DNA from: Craterostigma plantagineum | Lineage: Eukaryota; Streptophyta; Magnoliopsida; Lamiales; Linderniaceae | Assembly: GCA_027422505.1 (NCBI GenBank) | Contig: JAPQWV010000650.1 | Coordinates: 1 to 64,000, forward strand | Reading direction: 5' to 3' | Length of the DNA stretch: 64,000 nt | The notes under the pieces: generated by a model | Told to the model about the DNA's origin: nothing | The model's database searches: none | Seen by the model: the letters and a program-made list of their open reading frames with translations, nothing else | Shown here: positions 22,105 through 33,504 of the stretch, in pieces | Layout: every line of letters begins with the position of its first letter | How positions within the stretch are numbered: the stretch's first letter is position 1 | Made by a program: the position numbers and the translations under genes

Positions 22105-24311
22105 TGTTAGGGAGTGTGCCCTCAGAATGCCATACGAGGACTAGGAATAGTATAGGGCACACGATGATGTATAGGTTGTAAGACAGGTTTATTGAATATA
22201 CCGTCAAATAAATTAATGAATATATATTTTCATTATAATAAAGGCTTATTATTTATTTATCGAATTTAAAGTCTACTTGGCATCCGGTAGTGCGATAAAT
22301 AAATAACACCCAAATGTTTGAGTTGGACGTCTGATTCTCGTTGGACGAGAGAGGAGACACCGGACGGTCCTTAATCTCAACATTAAATAAAAAGTCCGTA
22401 AGTCTAAGGATTCTAGGTGGGTGACTAGATATCCGAATATGACTTATCCATTGACGACCACATAGTATCGGTAGTGTCACCGATTACCTGAGAGGTTGTG
22501 GGTCGTGATGGAGATATTGGTGATCGGAGAGATTGCGTATTTGGACATTCGGCTCGTATTCGTCTCAATCACATGGCTAGGATGTTGTCAATGATTGAAC
22601 GAATGACTATAGCAGCCTCAGACCGATAGGGTCATTGACGGATTTGCTTTCGCGATTTCGGTTTGTCGCTAGTTGGCTAGGCTCGCAAGTGTTCATAAAT
22701 GAGACACGGGTCAGCGACGAAACGCAACCGACTTTACGGAGGTGATTGCCGGGCTTTGACTGCTATCGGGATTCACTGCCTATATTCGTATAGGTTAATG
22801 TCCTATGAGGTAATCGGAGAGTGACGATTATAAGGCCTTCGACCGAAGCTTGGAAAACTTGCTCGTATTAGATACAGAGCGGAGTTTAAATAATCGGTCG
22901 GTCTCGATAATAACATAGTGTTAGGTTAGTGAGTTTGACATTTGCATGGCTCTCACCTAACCGGGACGCAAGTGAAAGGCGTAAGAAGTATTTAAATGTA
23001 TACACTATAGTCGGTTCGCCCGAATTTCGATTAGATCAAAATTCGTTCTCAACTGGGATCTGTCCGGTACCGTGGGATTGGCTAGGCGAATACCGGGACT
23101 CGTGGATTCCTCCCATGCCAGTTGAGACGGAACTAGAGAGTCGCGCTTAAAAATGATAATGAACATGAACGAAAACGGCGGGCTTTTATGTGGAACCTAA
23201 CGAATGAGATTCGTTGAGGTAGTGGCATAGTTGATATGAGGTGTCGACGACTTAGTTAAATTCCAGTGACAGTCACGGAAATAATTAGGACTTGAGATTG
23301 TCTTAAGTGCTTAATTAATTAACTAAGTGGGCTCAATTATAATTAAAATAATTAGATTGGATTTAATTATTTTATTATTTTAAATTGAGGGACTAAATTG
23401 AGAATTTAGAAACCTCAAGGGCCAAAATGAATATATAAATATTAATCATGTATAAAGCAACGTGAGTTGTTTAAGGCATGGAGGGGACTTGATAGTTTTT
23501 TAAGAGAGGAAGATAGAAAAAGGTTCAAACCATTTTTCTTAAGCCACATAAAACCGACGGGTTCGTTTGACGAGTCCCGACGCCCGAACCGAGTTGCATC
23601 TAGCCATCGGGAGCAGTCTCGGAGGTTTGTTTAAGGTCATACCGGCGTGACGATCTAGCCCGAAGGCCCCGGGATCTCGACGAGGTGGAGCCACATCCAT
23701 CCAAGGCGACAACAGAAGAAATCTCGTACACCGAAGGTATACCTCGAACCCTAACGATACGAAAAATACTAAACGATATCGGAATAACTCGTAAGACCCC
23801 TCGTTAAAAACGTCGGGAAATGTAGAATTATTCTGGAAAGTTTGGTATTGATCGGAAATCGATTCTGTCGTAAAATAGTTAAAAGACGGCAGACTGCCGT
23901 TTTACTCGAATTAATAATTTCGAACCACATATTTGATTTTGAGAAAAATATCAAACGATGTCGGAATAATTCGAAAGACCTATCGTTGCGAACGTTAGGA
24001 AGTGTAGAATTATTCTGGAAAGTTTGGTATTGTTGAAAAATCATTCTCCAAATAACCGAAAAACGTCTGGTTGCCGCTTTGTTCGATTAATTTGGATCTA
24101 AATTATTAATTCGAATAAATTGGAAATAAATTCGAATTTTGATAATTCGAATTAACCGCGATCTTCCGAGGCTTAGGGCAGCATCTCAGACCCTCGGGAG
24201 AAGCCGAATGGCGTAAGGTTGAATTTAGATATTAAATATCGAAAATTTGCCATGCCGCTCGGTTTGCCAAATAATAAGTGGCTGAAAATTTGCCATGCCG
24301 CTCGGTTCGTG
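22105..24311. mobile_element. Unassigned LTR-like block X
   Basis: About 2.2 kb of non-coding DNA beginning TGTTAGGGAGTGTGCC, typical of an LTR start, directly at the break in A's integrase. It has a TATA-like TATATAAATATT at 23432-23443. It also holds two diverged copies of a roughly 90-base segment (23761-23855, 23943-24035) and a 24-base segment repeated at 24241 and 24284. No PBS, polypurine tract, clear right end or target duplication is visible. It could be a solo LTR or part of a large non-coding retrotransposon. Not coding. Confidence 0.5.
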
Positions 24312-24423
24312 AAATTATTTTATTATTTATTTTTCCCTTACTTAATTTCAGCCATACTAATTTTCCCTTATTATTATAGAGATGCATGGAGGTGCATTTA
24401 TTAAGTAAAAGATCTTGTTTTAT
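24312..24423 (-). other. Inverted, reshuffled fragment of the C LTR
   Basis: Two segments match the reverse complement of the C LTR (about 25385-25455 and 25470-25570) but are joined in a different order from the LTR. The second segment shares a run of about 38 identical bases with the reverse complement of 25473-25510. It joins block X to the C integrase. Confidence 0.7.
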
Positions 24424-25110
24424 TTACCTTCCACTGATCGAGTTTTCCTATAACAACAGCTATCAAGCCACTATCGCGATGGCGCCTTACGAAGCCTTGT
24501 ACGGGCGTAAATGTCGATCCCCAGTTCATTGGGATGAAATTGACGAGAAGGCATTGTTGGATCCCAAAATGGTTCGTGAAATAACTGAAGCTGTGGGAAA
24601 AATCCGGGAGAGGATGCAAACGGCCCAAAGTCGTCAGAAGAGTTATGCAGACAAAAGACGAAGGCCGTTGCAGTTTGATAAAGGCGATCAAGTCTTTTGA
24701 AGATCTCGCCAATGAAGGGAGTAAAGCGTTTCGGAAAGAAGGGGAAGTTGATTCCGAGATATATCGGACCTTTCACAATTGTGAAACGAGTTGGAGAAGT
24801 GGCGTACCAGCTCGAATTGCCAACATCGCTCGCGCAAGTTCATGACGTCTTTCATGTGTCTGCATTACGGAAATACATCCCAGACCCGAGCCATGTACTG
24901 CAGGGTGAATCACTTCATCAAAAGTTGAAACCGGACTTGAGCTACGAGGAAAGACCGGTGGAAATTTTGATGTACGAGGTGAAACGCCTTCGGAATAAGA
25001 ATATACCCCTCGTGAAGGTCTTGTGGCGGAACCAATTATTGGAAGAAGCTACTTGGGAACGCGAAGACGAGATGAGAGAAAAGCATCCAGAATTATTTCT
25101 TTCGATGTAA
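24424..25110 (+). pseudogene. Integrase C-terminal part of element C
   Basis: Enters at [11 protein letters not shown], after the catalytic Glu of the core. It continues through [15 protein letters not shown], then a stop/frameshift at 24698-24700. Then follow the C-terminal GPY/F-type module ([21 protein letters not shown]) and the Tekay-type tail ([31 protein letters not shown]), ending at 25110. The tail resembles the divergent chromodomain of Tekay/Del elements, thought to target chromatin. Everything upstream of element C is missing. Confidence 0.85.
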
Positions 25111-25127
25111 TTTCGTGGACGAAATTC

Positions 25128-25141
25128 TTATAAGTGGAGGA
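25128..25141 (+). other. Polypurine tract of element C
   Basis: Purine-rich AAGTGGAGGA immediately before the LTR start at 25142; second-strand primer site. Confidence 0.75.
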
Positions 25142-26344
25142 TGTAATGTCCGTAAAATTTATACGGGATTATTTTAATAATATTCAGAATGTGTGAAGTT
25201 GATTTCGAACATACACCGATTTCTTTCCGTGCCGAGCCAAGAATTTAGAATTGGATCCGAAGAATTTAAAAGGGGCCGAAATACTTATGGGCCAAATGGA
25301 GAATAATGGCCCAAATGTGAGAGAGATAGATTAAAGGTTAGGAATTTTGGCCCAATAATATAAAATAATAATAATGATAATAATAACAATAATAATAATA
25401 AAATTAGTATGGCTGAAATTAAGTAAGGGAAAAATAAATAAAATAATTCCAATTCACCTCCATGTGAGTGTGGTAAATAAAACAAGATCTTTTACTTAAT
25501 AAATGCACCTCCATCCATCTCCATGTGAGTATGGAGACAAGATCTAACAATCAAGCCACCTCCATGCATCTCTATAATGGAAAGAGGACAAAATAACCTA
25601 ACTAATATACCACTTAATACACCTAATCAACTAATATTACATGAGGACAAATAAGAATAAATAAGCTAAAAAGAATAGAAAGAGAGGAGAGGGGAGGCGT
25701 GAGAGTGAGAGAGAGAAGGAAGAAAGGAGAGAAAGAAAAAGAAAGGAAAAAGAGAGAAAGAAGAGAAGGAGAAAAAAGAGGAGGAGAAAAACCTTCGGGA
25801 GCTCGGGATCGAAACTCTAGGGTCGGGATCACACCGAAACAACCCGTTACGTAGCTATCTCCGGAATTTAAGGTAGGTGAAGATCACCTACACGCGTAAA
25901 CAAGTTTTAAATCCGTGAATGTTACGTGATTGCATGATCTTACGAATTTATACGTGTTTATGCGCTAAACGTGAATTTCTTGTATGATTTTCGTGATGAT
26001 GCTTACATGCTAAAATTCGGCCAGTTTAATACCTTAATCTTTATGAAGTTTAGGTCCATGAAACATAAGAATAGAGTTTGAGGACTTGTGATTAAGAGGA
26101 TAGAACAAAACTTAGGGAGGATTAGTGTTTTCTAGGGTTTTCTTTATCCATTTCGGCCAAGAGCTTCAAAAAATTCATATCTCACAATCTAGACCTTGGA
26201 TTAGAAATTCCTTTGGGCAGATTCGAGATTTGCAAGTTGTTTAACTATGGTTAAAATTTCAGGTCCATCGTACATCGTTACCCCGTGATCATTGAGAATA
26301 CTAAACTGTCGCAAAACAGCCGTATAAAATAGTTTTTTTTTTAA

Positions 26345-26790
26345 ATTTTGGGGACTTGATTTAATTTTTTTACAACTTTGGGGGCTGATAATGTAAAATC
26401 CGAAGAGGGGAGATTTGTAAAGAAATATAAAACTTTTGGGGCAGATTTGAAATTCGGAATATATAATTGGGGCCTTCTATGTAATTTTTATAAATTCGGT
26501 GACTAGATTGTAAAGTTTTAAAATCTGGGGGCTGAGGGTGTAAAATCCGAACAGGGGAGATTTTAAAGAAATACGAAGTTTTTGGGGCAGATTTGAAATT
26601 CGGAATAAGTAATTGGGGTCCTTTTGTGTAATTTTAAAAATTTTGGGGACTAGATTGAAAAGTTTTATAATTATAGGGGCTGAGGTTGTAAAATCCGAAC
26701 AGGGGAGATTTTTTGAAGAAATATAAAGCTTTCGGGGCAGATCTAAAAATTTTAAAGATTTGGGGCAAATCTGAAACTTAGGAAAATTTT
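26345..26790 (+). repeat. Three tandem units of about 147 bp in C LTR
   Basis: The word TGTAAAATCCGAA followed by (G/C)AGGGGAGATTT recurs at 26392, 26540 and 26687 (spacing 148 and 147), with matching flanks such as TTTTGGGGCAGATTTGAAAT. Units are diverged by small indels. Confidence 0.8.
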
Positions 26791-27276
26791 TGGGTCCTAA
26801 AATGTAAATTATGAGATTGTGGAGTTTTAAATGAAAAATTTAGGAAGATACTCTTAAATTAGGAACTTAAGTGATATTTTGAAATTGGACGTTAGAATTT
26901 TAAAATATATTAAATTAGGGATCAATTGTGAAATTAGGGTCCTAAAGTGAAAAGGATTAAATTTTGGTGAACTCTTAGTGAAATTTCGGCGAGAGTTTCG
27001 ATGGTTAAGGTTTCGGGCCGATCAAATCGGAACGCGAGCTTCGGGCCCGTTTGGTGTATAAGGATTTTCGAGATCGGGCCGAGATAATACCTCGGGTCGG
27101 TACGTTGCATTTTATATGTTGCGTTGTGATATGTTGCATTTTATTTGCATGTCATTTGCATACACGTGGTACGAGGGGAGTTGTAACCGTGCGGGGTCAC
27201 GGTAACACTGTATAGTGTCGATGAGTGGGGTAAGTGATCGATGTTAGTTGTCAGTCTACGATTCGATGAAGCGCTT

Positions 27277-27390
27277 GCGGTTGAGACCAAGATGGGGCCG
27301 CTTATCACTATTTTAGGTGCGGTTAAGACCGAGATGGGGCCGCTACCACTTACCCTTATTATAGTCACGGTTGAGACCGAGATGGGGCCG
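27277..27390 (+). repeat. Short GC-rich tandem motif in C LTR
   Basis: GCGGTTGAGACCAAGATGGG and close variants at 27277, 27319 and 27366, each ending GGCCG. Lies about 210 bases upstream of the acceptor-like box. Confidence 0.75.
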
Positions 27391-27880
27391 TAATATCATG
27401 ACATTATATGACATATTATGCGTGGATTCCGAGTCTAGCCTAGGGCCCTGTTTATGAGTTGAGAGTTGAAGCAGAAACGAGCGTATGCTCGAGAGATGTG
27501 GAGCGTGCATTTGTGAGGTGTCAGGTTTGGGATGTGAGAGCATTTGCATTCATGCATATTTTCATCTATTGGGCAAAAGCTCAGGGTTTACGTGTGTAGG
27601 TAAGGCGGCTGATGGCGCTGACTCCACGGACTTTTGAGGGCGGCGCAGTACATTGGACGCGACCTGTAGAACGAGTTTATGTTTTGTGTTTTTAAATTTG
27701 GGCTTGGACCTCTTGGGTTTCGGCCCAATGAATAAAAATGTGTTTGGATTTGGACTTATGAATTTAGACATTGAACGTATTTGTATTACTATGTTTTAAA
27801 AGTTTTAACTAAATGGGCTTTCCGCTGCTTACGCAGCGAAAATCCGCCAAAATACATATCTAGGAAGTCGGGTCGTTACA

Positions 27881-28921
27881 TTGTTGGCTTGCATAAGACT
27901 GTGAAAGGCCACGACGCCATATGGGTTATCGTTGATCGACTGACCAAGTCTGCCCACTTTCTGCCTATCAGTTCACCATTTTCAATGGAAAGATATGCAG
28001 AATTATATAGTCAAGAAATAGTACGACTTCACGGTGTTCCAAATTCAATCATTTCCGATCGTGATTCAAGATTTCTTTCCAAATTCTGGATGAGTTTGCA
28101 GAAGGCCATGGGAACTAAGTTATCATTCAGTACTGCCTACCATCCTCAGACAGACGGGCAGTCTGAACGAACAATCCAGACGTTAGAAGACATGCTAAGA
28201 GCCTGTGTGCTCGACTTTAAAGGAAATTGGAGCCGATACCTTCCTCTGATCGAATTTTCATATAACAACAGCTTCCATGCAACGATTAGAATGGCTCCAT
28301 ATGAAGTTCTATACGGACGCAAATGCAGATCTCCAATCCATTGGGATGAAGTTGGAGAACGAGCGATACTAGGGCCTGATCTAGTGCAAGAAATGATCAA
28401 AGCCATTGCTCAAATACGAGAACGGATGAAAACGGCCCAGAGTAGACAAAAAAGCTACGCAGACCAAAAGCGTAGACCATTAAGTTCCAAGCAGATGACT
28501 TCGTATTTTTGAAGGTGTCCTTGATGAAAGGCGTGAAGCGGTTTGGGAAGAAAGGCAAGTTGAGCCCACGATATATAGGACCATTTAGATCCTCAGGAAA
28601 GTGGGTGAAGTAGCATACCAACTCGAACTATCCGCTTCATTAGCTCAAGTACATGATGTCTTTCATGTATCGATGTTACGAAAATACGTCGCAGACCAAA
28701 GCCATGTGTTGAACACTGAGAATCTTCATCAACAACTCAAGCCAGATTTAAGTTACGAGGAAAAGCCAGTGGAGATTCTAATGTTTGACGTGAAACGATT
28801 ACGGAATAAGGAGATTCCGTTAGTCAAAGTGTTATGGCAAAATCAATCCATGGAAGAAGCTACATGGGAACGGGAAGATGATATAAGAAGCCGCTACCCT
28901 GAGTTATTTCTCCCCACCTGA
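27881..28921 (+). pseudogene. Integrase of element A, core and C-terminus
   Basis: A resumes at [20 protein letters not shown], with the first catalytic Asp. Then come [12 protein letters not shown] (second Asp), [14 protein letters not shown] (catalytic Glu), SYNNSFHATIRMAPYE, the C-terminal module and the Tekay-type tail PVEILMFDVKRLRNK, ending at the TGA after LFLPT (28919-28921). Frame changes lie near 28488 and 28580. About 70 residues between the RNase H end (22104) and this point, including the H2C2 zinc-binding domain, are absent from both sides of the inserted block. The insertion was therefore accompanied by a deletion. Confidence 0.85.
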
Positions 28922-28938
28922 TTTCGGGGGCGAAATCC

Positions 28939-28955
28939 CTTTTAAGGAGGGAGGA
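28939..28955 (+). other. Polypurine tract of element A
   Basis: TTTAAGGAGGGAGGA directly before the 3' LTR TG at 28956. The preceding TTTCGGGGGCGAAAT palindrome recurs before the LTRs of E3 (43976-43990) and, on the minus strand, E4. Confidence 0.8.
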
Positions 28956-31653
28956 TGTAATACCCGAGTCCCGTGAGTAAGCCGGCCAATAAATAAGCAT
29001 ACATATTATATGACCTACGTGACTGCATGAGACATGTTTTGTAACTTTTATGTGCCTAACTGATTTCATGCTATACGTTAACGTGACATGTACGCATGGG
29101 AAGGTAGACTTTGAATTTAGGTTAATTATTAATTTAGGATTTTTAGTACATGACATGCTAACTTAGAAGGTTTGATTTAGCGTTGATACCACGTTTTGGG
29201 AAACACGAATAAATTCCGAAAAAGGGCTAGATAAAGATTTTGAGGCATTAGGGTTTTGAAACTAGGAATCTCGAGATCTTTGGATCTCGAAATCCTTAAA
29301 GCTCGAAAGGTCGAAATGAATGAAAGTCAAAATGATAAGATGTCGAAGTAAGGATGTTGCTAAATAGAAGGAACTCGAAGTCCTAGGATGTCGAAATCTT
29401 TGAAGCTGAAATATGAAGCTCGAGATCTTTAAATGTCAAAACCTTAGAAGCCCGAGATCTTTAGGAGCTCGAAGTGGATAAAGCTCGAAATCCTTAAGAA
29501 CTCGAAGTCTTAGAAGCCGAAATCTTTAAGTCTCGAAATCAGGTGATGTTGAAAGAGAAGCATTACGAAATAAGAGATTTCAACCAATTAAATTTTGAAA
29601 CGTCGGCTTTTATAGTTTAGTTATTTTGAAAACTTAACATGGGAGGAAAACTGAAATAATAAAATAATATACATTAGTTAGGATATGATAAGGATTAAAT
29701 AACCCTCAACGTCATCTGTTTACTATTACACGCAATAAGAAGATAAGAAACAAGAAAAGCAGAAAACGAAAACCCCAATTTTATTAAACACAAACCCTCG
29801 AGAATTCAAAAACCAGAAGAGATGAAGAGCTGATTTCTTTAAGCTAGGAGTGGTATGAAATTTCTATCTTAACCTATATATTTAAATTCATGTTTAGCAT
29901 ATTAAGACTTAGTATCATGTCTTAGAGAACATAAATTAGCAAGAGTAATTCTTTAGTAATGATCCAATAAGTTATCAAAGTCGCATGTTTTGAAGTCCAT
30001 ATGATATTCATACTGTTCTTAAGAATATGTCTTTTGATCGAAAGTTTCGAGTGATGATAGGATGTTACAAGGTTTTAAATCTCGAATACCATGTCGAAAT
30101 CCATGTTAGAAGAATCTCGAGATCAAGCTCGAGATTCATTTCAAACCATACCGAGATTCATAATATATCTCGAGATCCATTCCATAATGCATGCCAAGAT
30201 TTATGTTGAAGTTTATGTTAGTATTAGTGTCGAGATTTATATCTAAATCTATGTCGAGATCTAGTATGCCAAACATACCTCGAGATCCATTTTAGAAACA
30301 TGTCGAAATTCCACCTTTAATCTCAAGATGAAGCTTATAACTCATGTCGAGATTTATTCTCGAAATTGCCTCGAGATTTTGCTTAGAATTTCAATATACA
30401 TTTCGAAATCCTTGTGCATTGTCGACCTCGAACTTTAGTAGCTATTTCAAAATTCATAAGTCGAAACTAGGGTTTTCTAAATTAAGCCATTTCAGTGAAA
30501 ATGTAATTAGACTAACAAACCCTAATTTTATATGTTTCTATACCTAGGGTTCGAAGGTTAGCAATTTAACCGTATGATAAGCTAAGGATACCAGGTAAGT
30601 GGAAGTCCCAACTACAATACATAATTGTATGTGCATGAAATTATGTGTGATGTGTTTCTATGATTCGTGACTTCCTACGTGAATTATCTGCGTTAAATGA
30701 CATGCATGATTTAATTACATGATATGATGGCATGACACTGACATGAGCATATGCATGCACGTTTAGTACAAAAGGCATGATATGAGAGCGTGCATAATAT
30801 ACGATCGCCTGAGAGTGATAAAGATCCGCCGATATGGGCGTCTGATGTCGAGTCACAGTTGAGTCACGGCTCTTCTATGCTACCATGGGGACGTCGTATG
30901 GCGCTACCGTCAAGACATGACATGTACAAGGCAAGACATGATTTTAGGGCTAATGCCCTCATGGCGGATCGTGAGACATGGAGGGTGCGAGCTGAGGGAG
31001 TAAGCGACACCGAGCGTATCTCTGGTGTTGATACCTCGGATTAGGCTACCAATGTGAAGCGTCCGCTTGGCGTATGAAACCACCTTGGGACAGAAAAGAC
31101 GCCCTAGGGTTAGCCTCCGTTGAGTGGGTATTGCCACTTATACTTATTTATCCCAAGTGGATTCGAGCTCCATGATGGTGCATAGCAAGATAGCCGAGAA
31201 CCCTACATGACAAGACAATGCAAGGAAAAATATGAGGTCTAGGGAGCATTGGCGCGGATGCCTTTGAGAATTTAGGACACGTGCATAGCAAGCATGGCTT
31301 TCGCTCACTGAGCTTTATAAGCTCATTCCACGTATTTATGTGTTGTAGGTTCATGAGATCACGGTACGTGATCTTCACGAATGCGAGGCAAAATTTTGGA
31401 GCTTCCGGATGACTTTTGAGGTGGCAGTGTGTACATGGATGCGACCTGAGTGGTGGGCCGATAGATTATTTTGAACACGCATGCGCGCTCACCTTGTATA
31501 TATGTCCTAGGAATATTTTGTATTGTACAGAAGAGTATTCTTTATATAAAAGGAAAAATTTTGTACGCATTTTCGGATATAGATTTCATTTATATCACAT
31601 GTAGTCACACGAATTAGTAATAAGAATGAGTGGTGGAAGTCAGGGGCGCCGCA
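28956..31653 (+). repeat. 3' LTR of element A
   Basis: 2698 bp, intact ends TGTAATACCC and GGCGCCGCA, followed by target duplication AACCG. TCGA-motif arrays lie at 29265-29545 and 30070-30475. It keeps the 295-base segment (29861-30155) lost from the 5' LTR. Donor and acceptor-like boxes lie at 30594 and 31348. Box GGATGCGACCTGAG lies near 31437-31450. Confidence 0.92.
30595..31348 (+). promoter_or_regulatory. Candidate LTR leader intron (A, 3' LTR)
   Basis: ACCAG|GTAAGTGGAAG (30594) to TATGTGTTGTAG|GT (31348), 754 nt; same boxes as the 5' LTR copy. Confidence 0.45.
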
Positions 31654-33504
31654 AACCGCTAACCGGTCTGGTGAATTTCCTAATATTTTGTCCTTTAAAC
31701 ATAAAAGGGTATAAGTTAGTGTATAAATTATATTAATTGACTGCGTAAATTTTCGTTCGAAAATTCTATCAAAAACAGCGTTTACCTACACCGAAAAGTG
31801 ACCCTGAAAAATATTGATAGGCTATTTATGACCGGGCGTTGGAAGAGCCTATGCTCATTGGAATCAGAATATTTTCTTATTAAATGATGTAAAAACAATT
31901 TTCCTCAAAACATTTTTATCCTAGGGGTTCAATTTGCGACTCGCATGGAGATCGCGAACTCCTCCTAGCTCGCGAACTATCCTGCTTCGCGAATTATTAG
32001 AACTAAGTTTGGATTCGTGATGTTGACAATTCGTGAAATACCCTACAAGTTCGCGAACTCTATCTCACCTCTCTCTCAATTTGCAAAATCACCACCTATC
32101 TCTAACTTCGCGAACTTATGTAGTTCGCGAACTCTATCTCACATCTCTCTCAATTTGCAAAATCACCACCTATCTCTAACTTCGCGAACTTATGTAGTTC
32201 GCGAACTCTACCTTTCCCACGACTCGTGACTTAGGGTTCTTGAATTTATTTTACTTCGTGGACTACTTAGATCTTCACGGGATTCACGAACCTCTTATAG
32301 TTCGTAAAATTCTTAATTCGCGAAATGCTCCTAACTCGCTAAGTGTCAAGCTTTACTTGTAATTCGCGAAACCTAATCCTAGTTCGCGAATTCATCGCCC
32401 CTATAGTAGTTGGCGAACCCTCTCACGGTTTGTGACTCATTAGACCCGCGAAACCCTAATTTTGCGAAGTCATGCCCATGAAGCCCTTATAATTCGTGAT
32501 GCATTCCTCAACTCGCGAAATGTCTAACCTCACTTAGAATTCGCACACTAGGGTTCGTGATCCTCCACTCCCTAAAGATTAGCGAGCTATACTTAATTCG
32601 CAAAACTCATGACATGGTCCGCGACTTACTCGGTTTGCGAACTGGAGTTCGCCCTTACAATGGATTCGCCAAACCATTTCAGTTCGCGAAACCCTCATTT
32701 TTCCATTACCAATTCGCGAACCATCTTAGTTCGCGAACTGCTCCACTTCGCGGACTCATTTGACTTACACGGAATTCGCCAAGCTAGCTTAGTTCGTGAA
32801 ACCTTCATTTTGTTACCTATTCGCGAACCTCGCGCTTTGCGACTACAGTTTTAACACTTAAAATTCTAGGGAATCCAATCTAAAAGTACTTTTTCCTCAA
32901 GAACACTATGAATGTCCTATAAATCCCATAAACCCTAAAAATCGTTTTAACTATGGGGCATGATTTTGGGCAGGTTTTCGAGTGTTAATACCTTAAACGG
33001 TTAAATCTAAGCTTAGAACCTAAAATCATAAACTATAAACGTAGAAAGCATAGAAAAGTCTCATACCTTAAACGGTTCTCTCTACTTGTTGTTTTTACTG
33101 TGAAAAGTAAAAAATATCTTTTCTTTTCTTCTTTCCTCATATATATTATTATTAAGTTAAATACTACTTATAATAAGGGTAATAATGGAATAGTCCTTAT
33201 GCTTGTGCTTATCCCCAATTTTGACCTCCCCTATTATTATTGCTTTCATCTACCTTCATTTCTTATTCTCAGAAAAATATCCTAATAAGTTAGATATTTC
33301 CTAGGTACATACTTAAATATTCGGAATGCCTGAAGTCACTTAAGCACATAATTCCATAGATTCACTTAGGCAAATAATAAATGCACAAAATTCATAAAAA
33401 CACATGAGCATAAAATGCATATGCTAACTTCGTGTAGTCACATAAGCATACAATGTTCGTGCAATTTTATTGGGCAACTAGCTTACGATGACTCGGGTTC
33501 TACA
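31654..33504 (-). repeat. Element B LTR, 5' (U3) part
   Basis: Continuation of the B LTR after element A. It ends at 33504 with TGTAGAACCCGAGTC on the minus strand, resembling the E4 LTR start TGTAGGACCCGAG. It contains the TTCGCGAA array (31935-32845) and a TATA-like stretch (minus strand) near 33138-33150, so the array would lie in the transcribed leader. Adding the three parts gives an LTR of about 2.9 kb. Confidence 0.78.
31935..32845. repeat. TTCGCGAA palindrome array in B LTR
   Basis: Tens of degenerate copies of AGTTCGCGAACTC / TTCGCGAAAC, about one per 20-30 bases. One segment of about 60 bases (TCTCTCAATTTGCAAAATC onward) is tandemly duplicated at about 32075-32210. It occupies the same LTR region as the TCGA arrays of other families but uses a different palindrome core. 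Confidence 0.85.

Larger units (their letters stand above)
25873..27599 (+). promoter_or_regulatory. Candidate LTR leader intron (C)
   Basis: Donor TTAAG|GTAGGTGAAG (exon end 25872) and acceptor TTTACGTGTGTAG|GT (27599), 1727 nt, longest of the set because of the tandem repeats inside it. Confidence 0.45.
25142..27880 (+). repeat. 3' LTR of element C
   Basis: 2739 bp, TGTAATGTCCG ... GGTCGTTACA. Contents in order: an AAT-rich stretch near 25365-25450, a GA-rich purine tract 25675-25800, donor-like box (exon end 25872), three 147-bp tandem units (26345-26790), three copies of a 24-base GC-rich motif (27277-27390), acceptor-like box (27599), and the box ACGCGACCTGTAG near 27660 shared with other families. 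No TCGA array of the kind found in A, E3 or E4. Element A resumes at 27881. Confidence 0.85.
16394..31653 (+). mobile_element. Ty3/gypsy chromovirus element A (Tekay/Del-like), nested
   Basis: 15.3-kb element with TG...CA LTRs (TGTAATACCC ... GGCGCCGCA) and a perfect 5-bp target duplication AACCG (16389-16393, 31654-31658). Order: 5' LTR, PBS, gag-protease, RT/RNase H remnants, a 5.8-kb foreign block (22105-27880), integrase, polypurine tract, 3' LTR. RT and integrase motifs and the integrase tail match the Tekay/Del chromovirus type. It was inserted into the B LTR. Dead: a large RT deletion, an integrase gap and many frame breaks. Confidence 0.9.

Noticed and set aside
22929..23150. 73-residue frame in block X
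   Set aside because: No domain, no start context and not flanked by other coding sequence; chance frame.
25623..25832. 69-residue serine/leucine/phenylalanine-rich minus-strand frame
   Set aside because: Reverse reading of the GA-rich tract in the C LTR.
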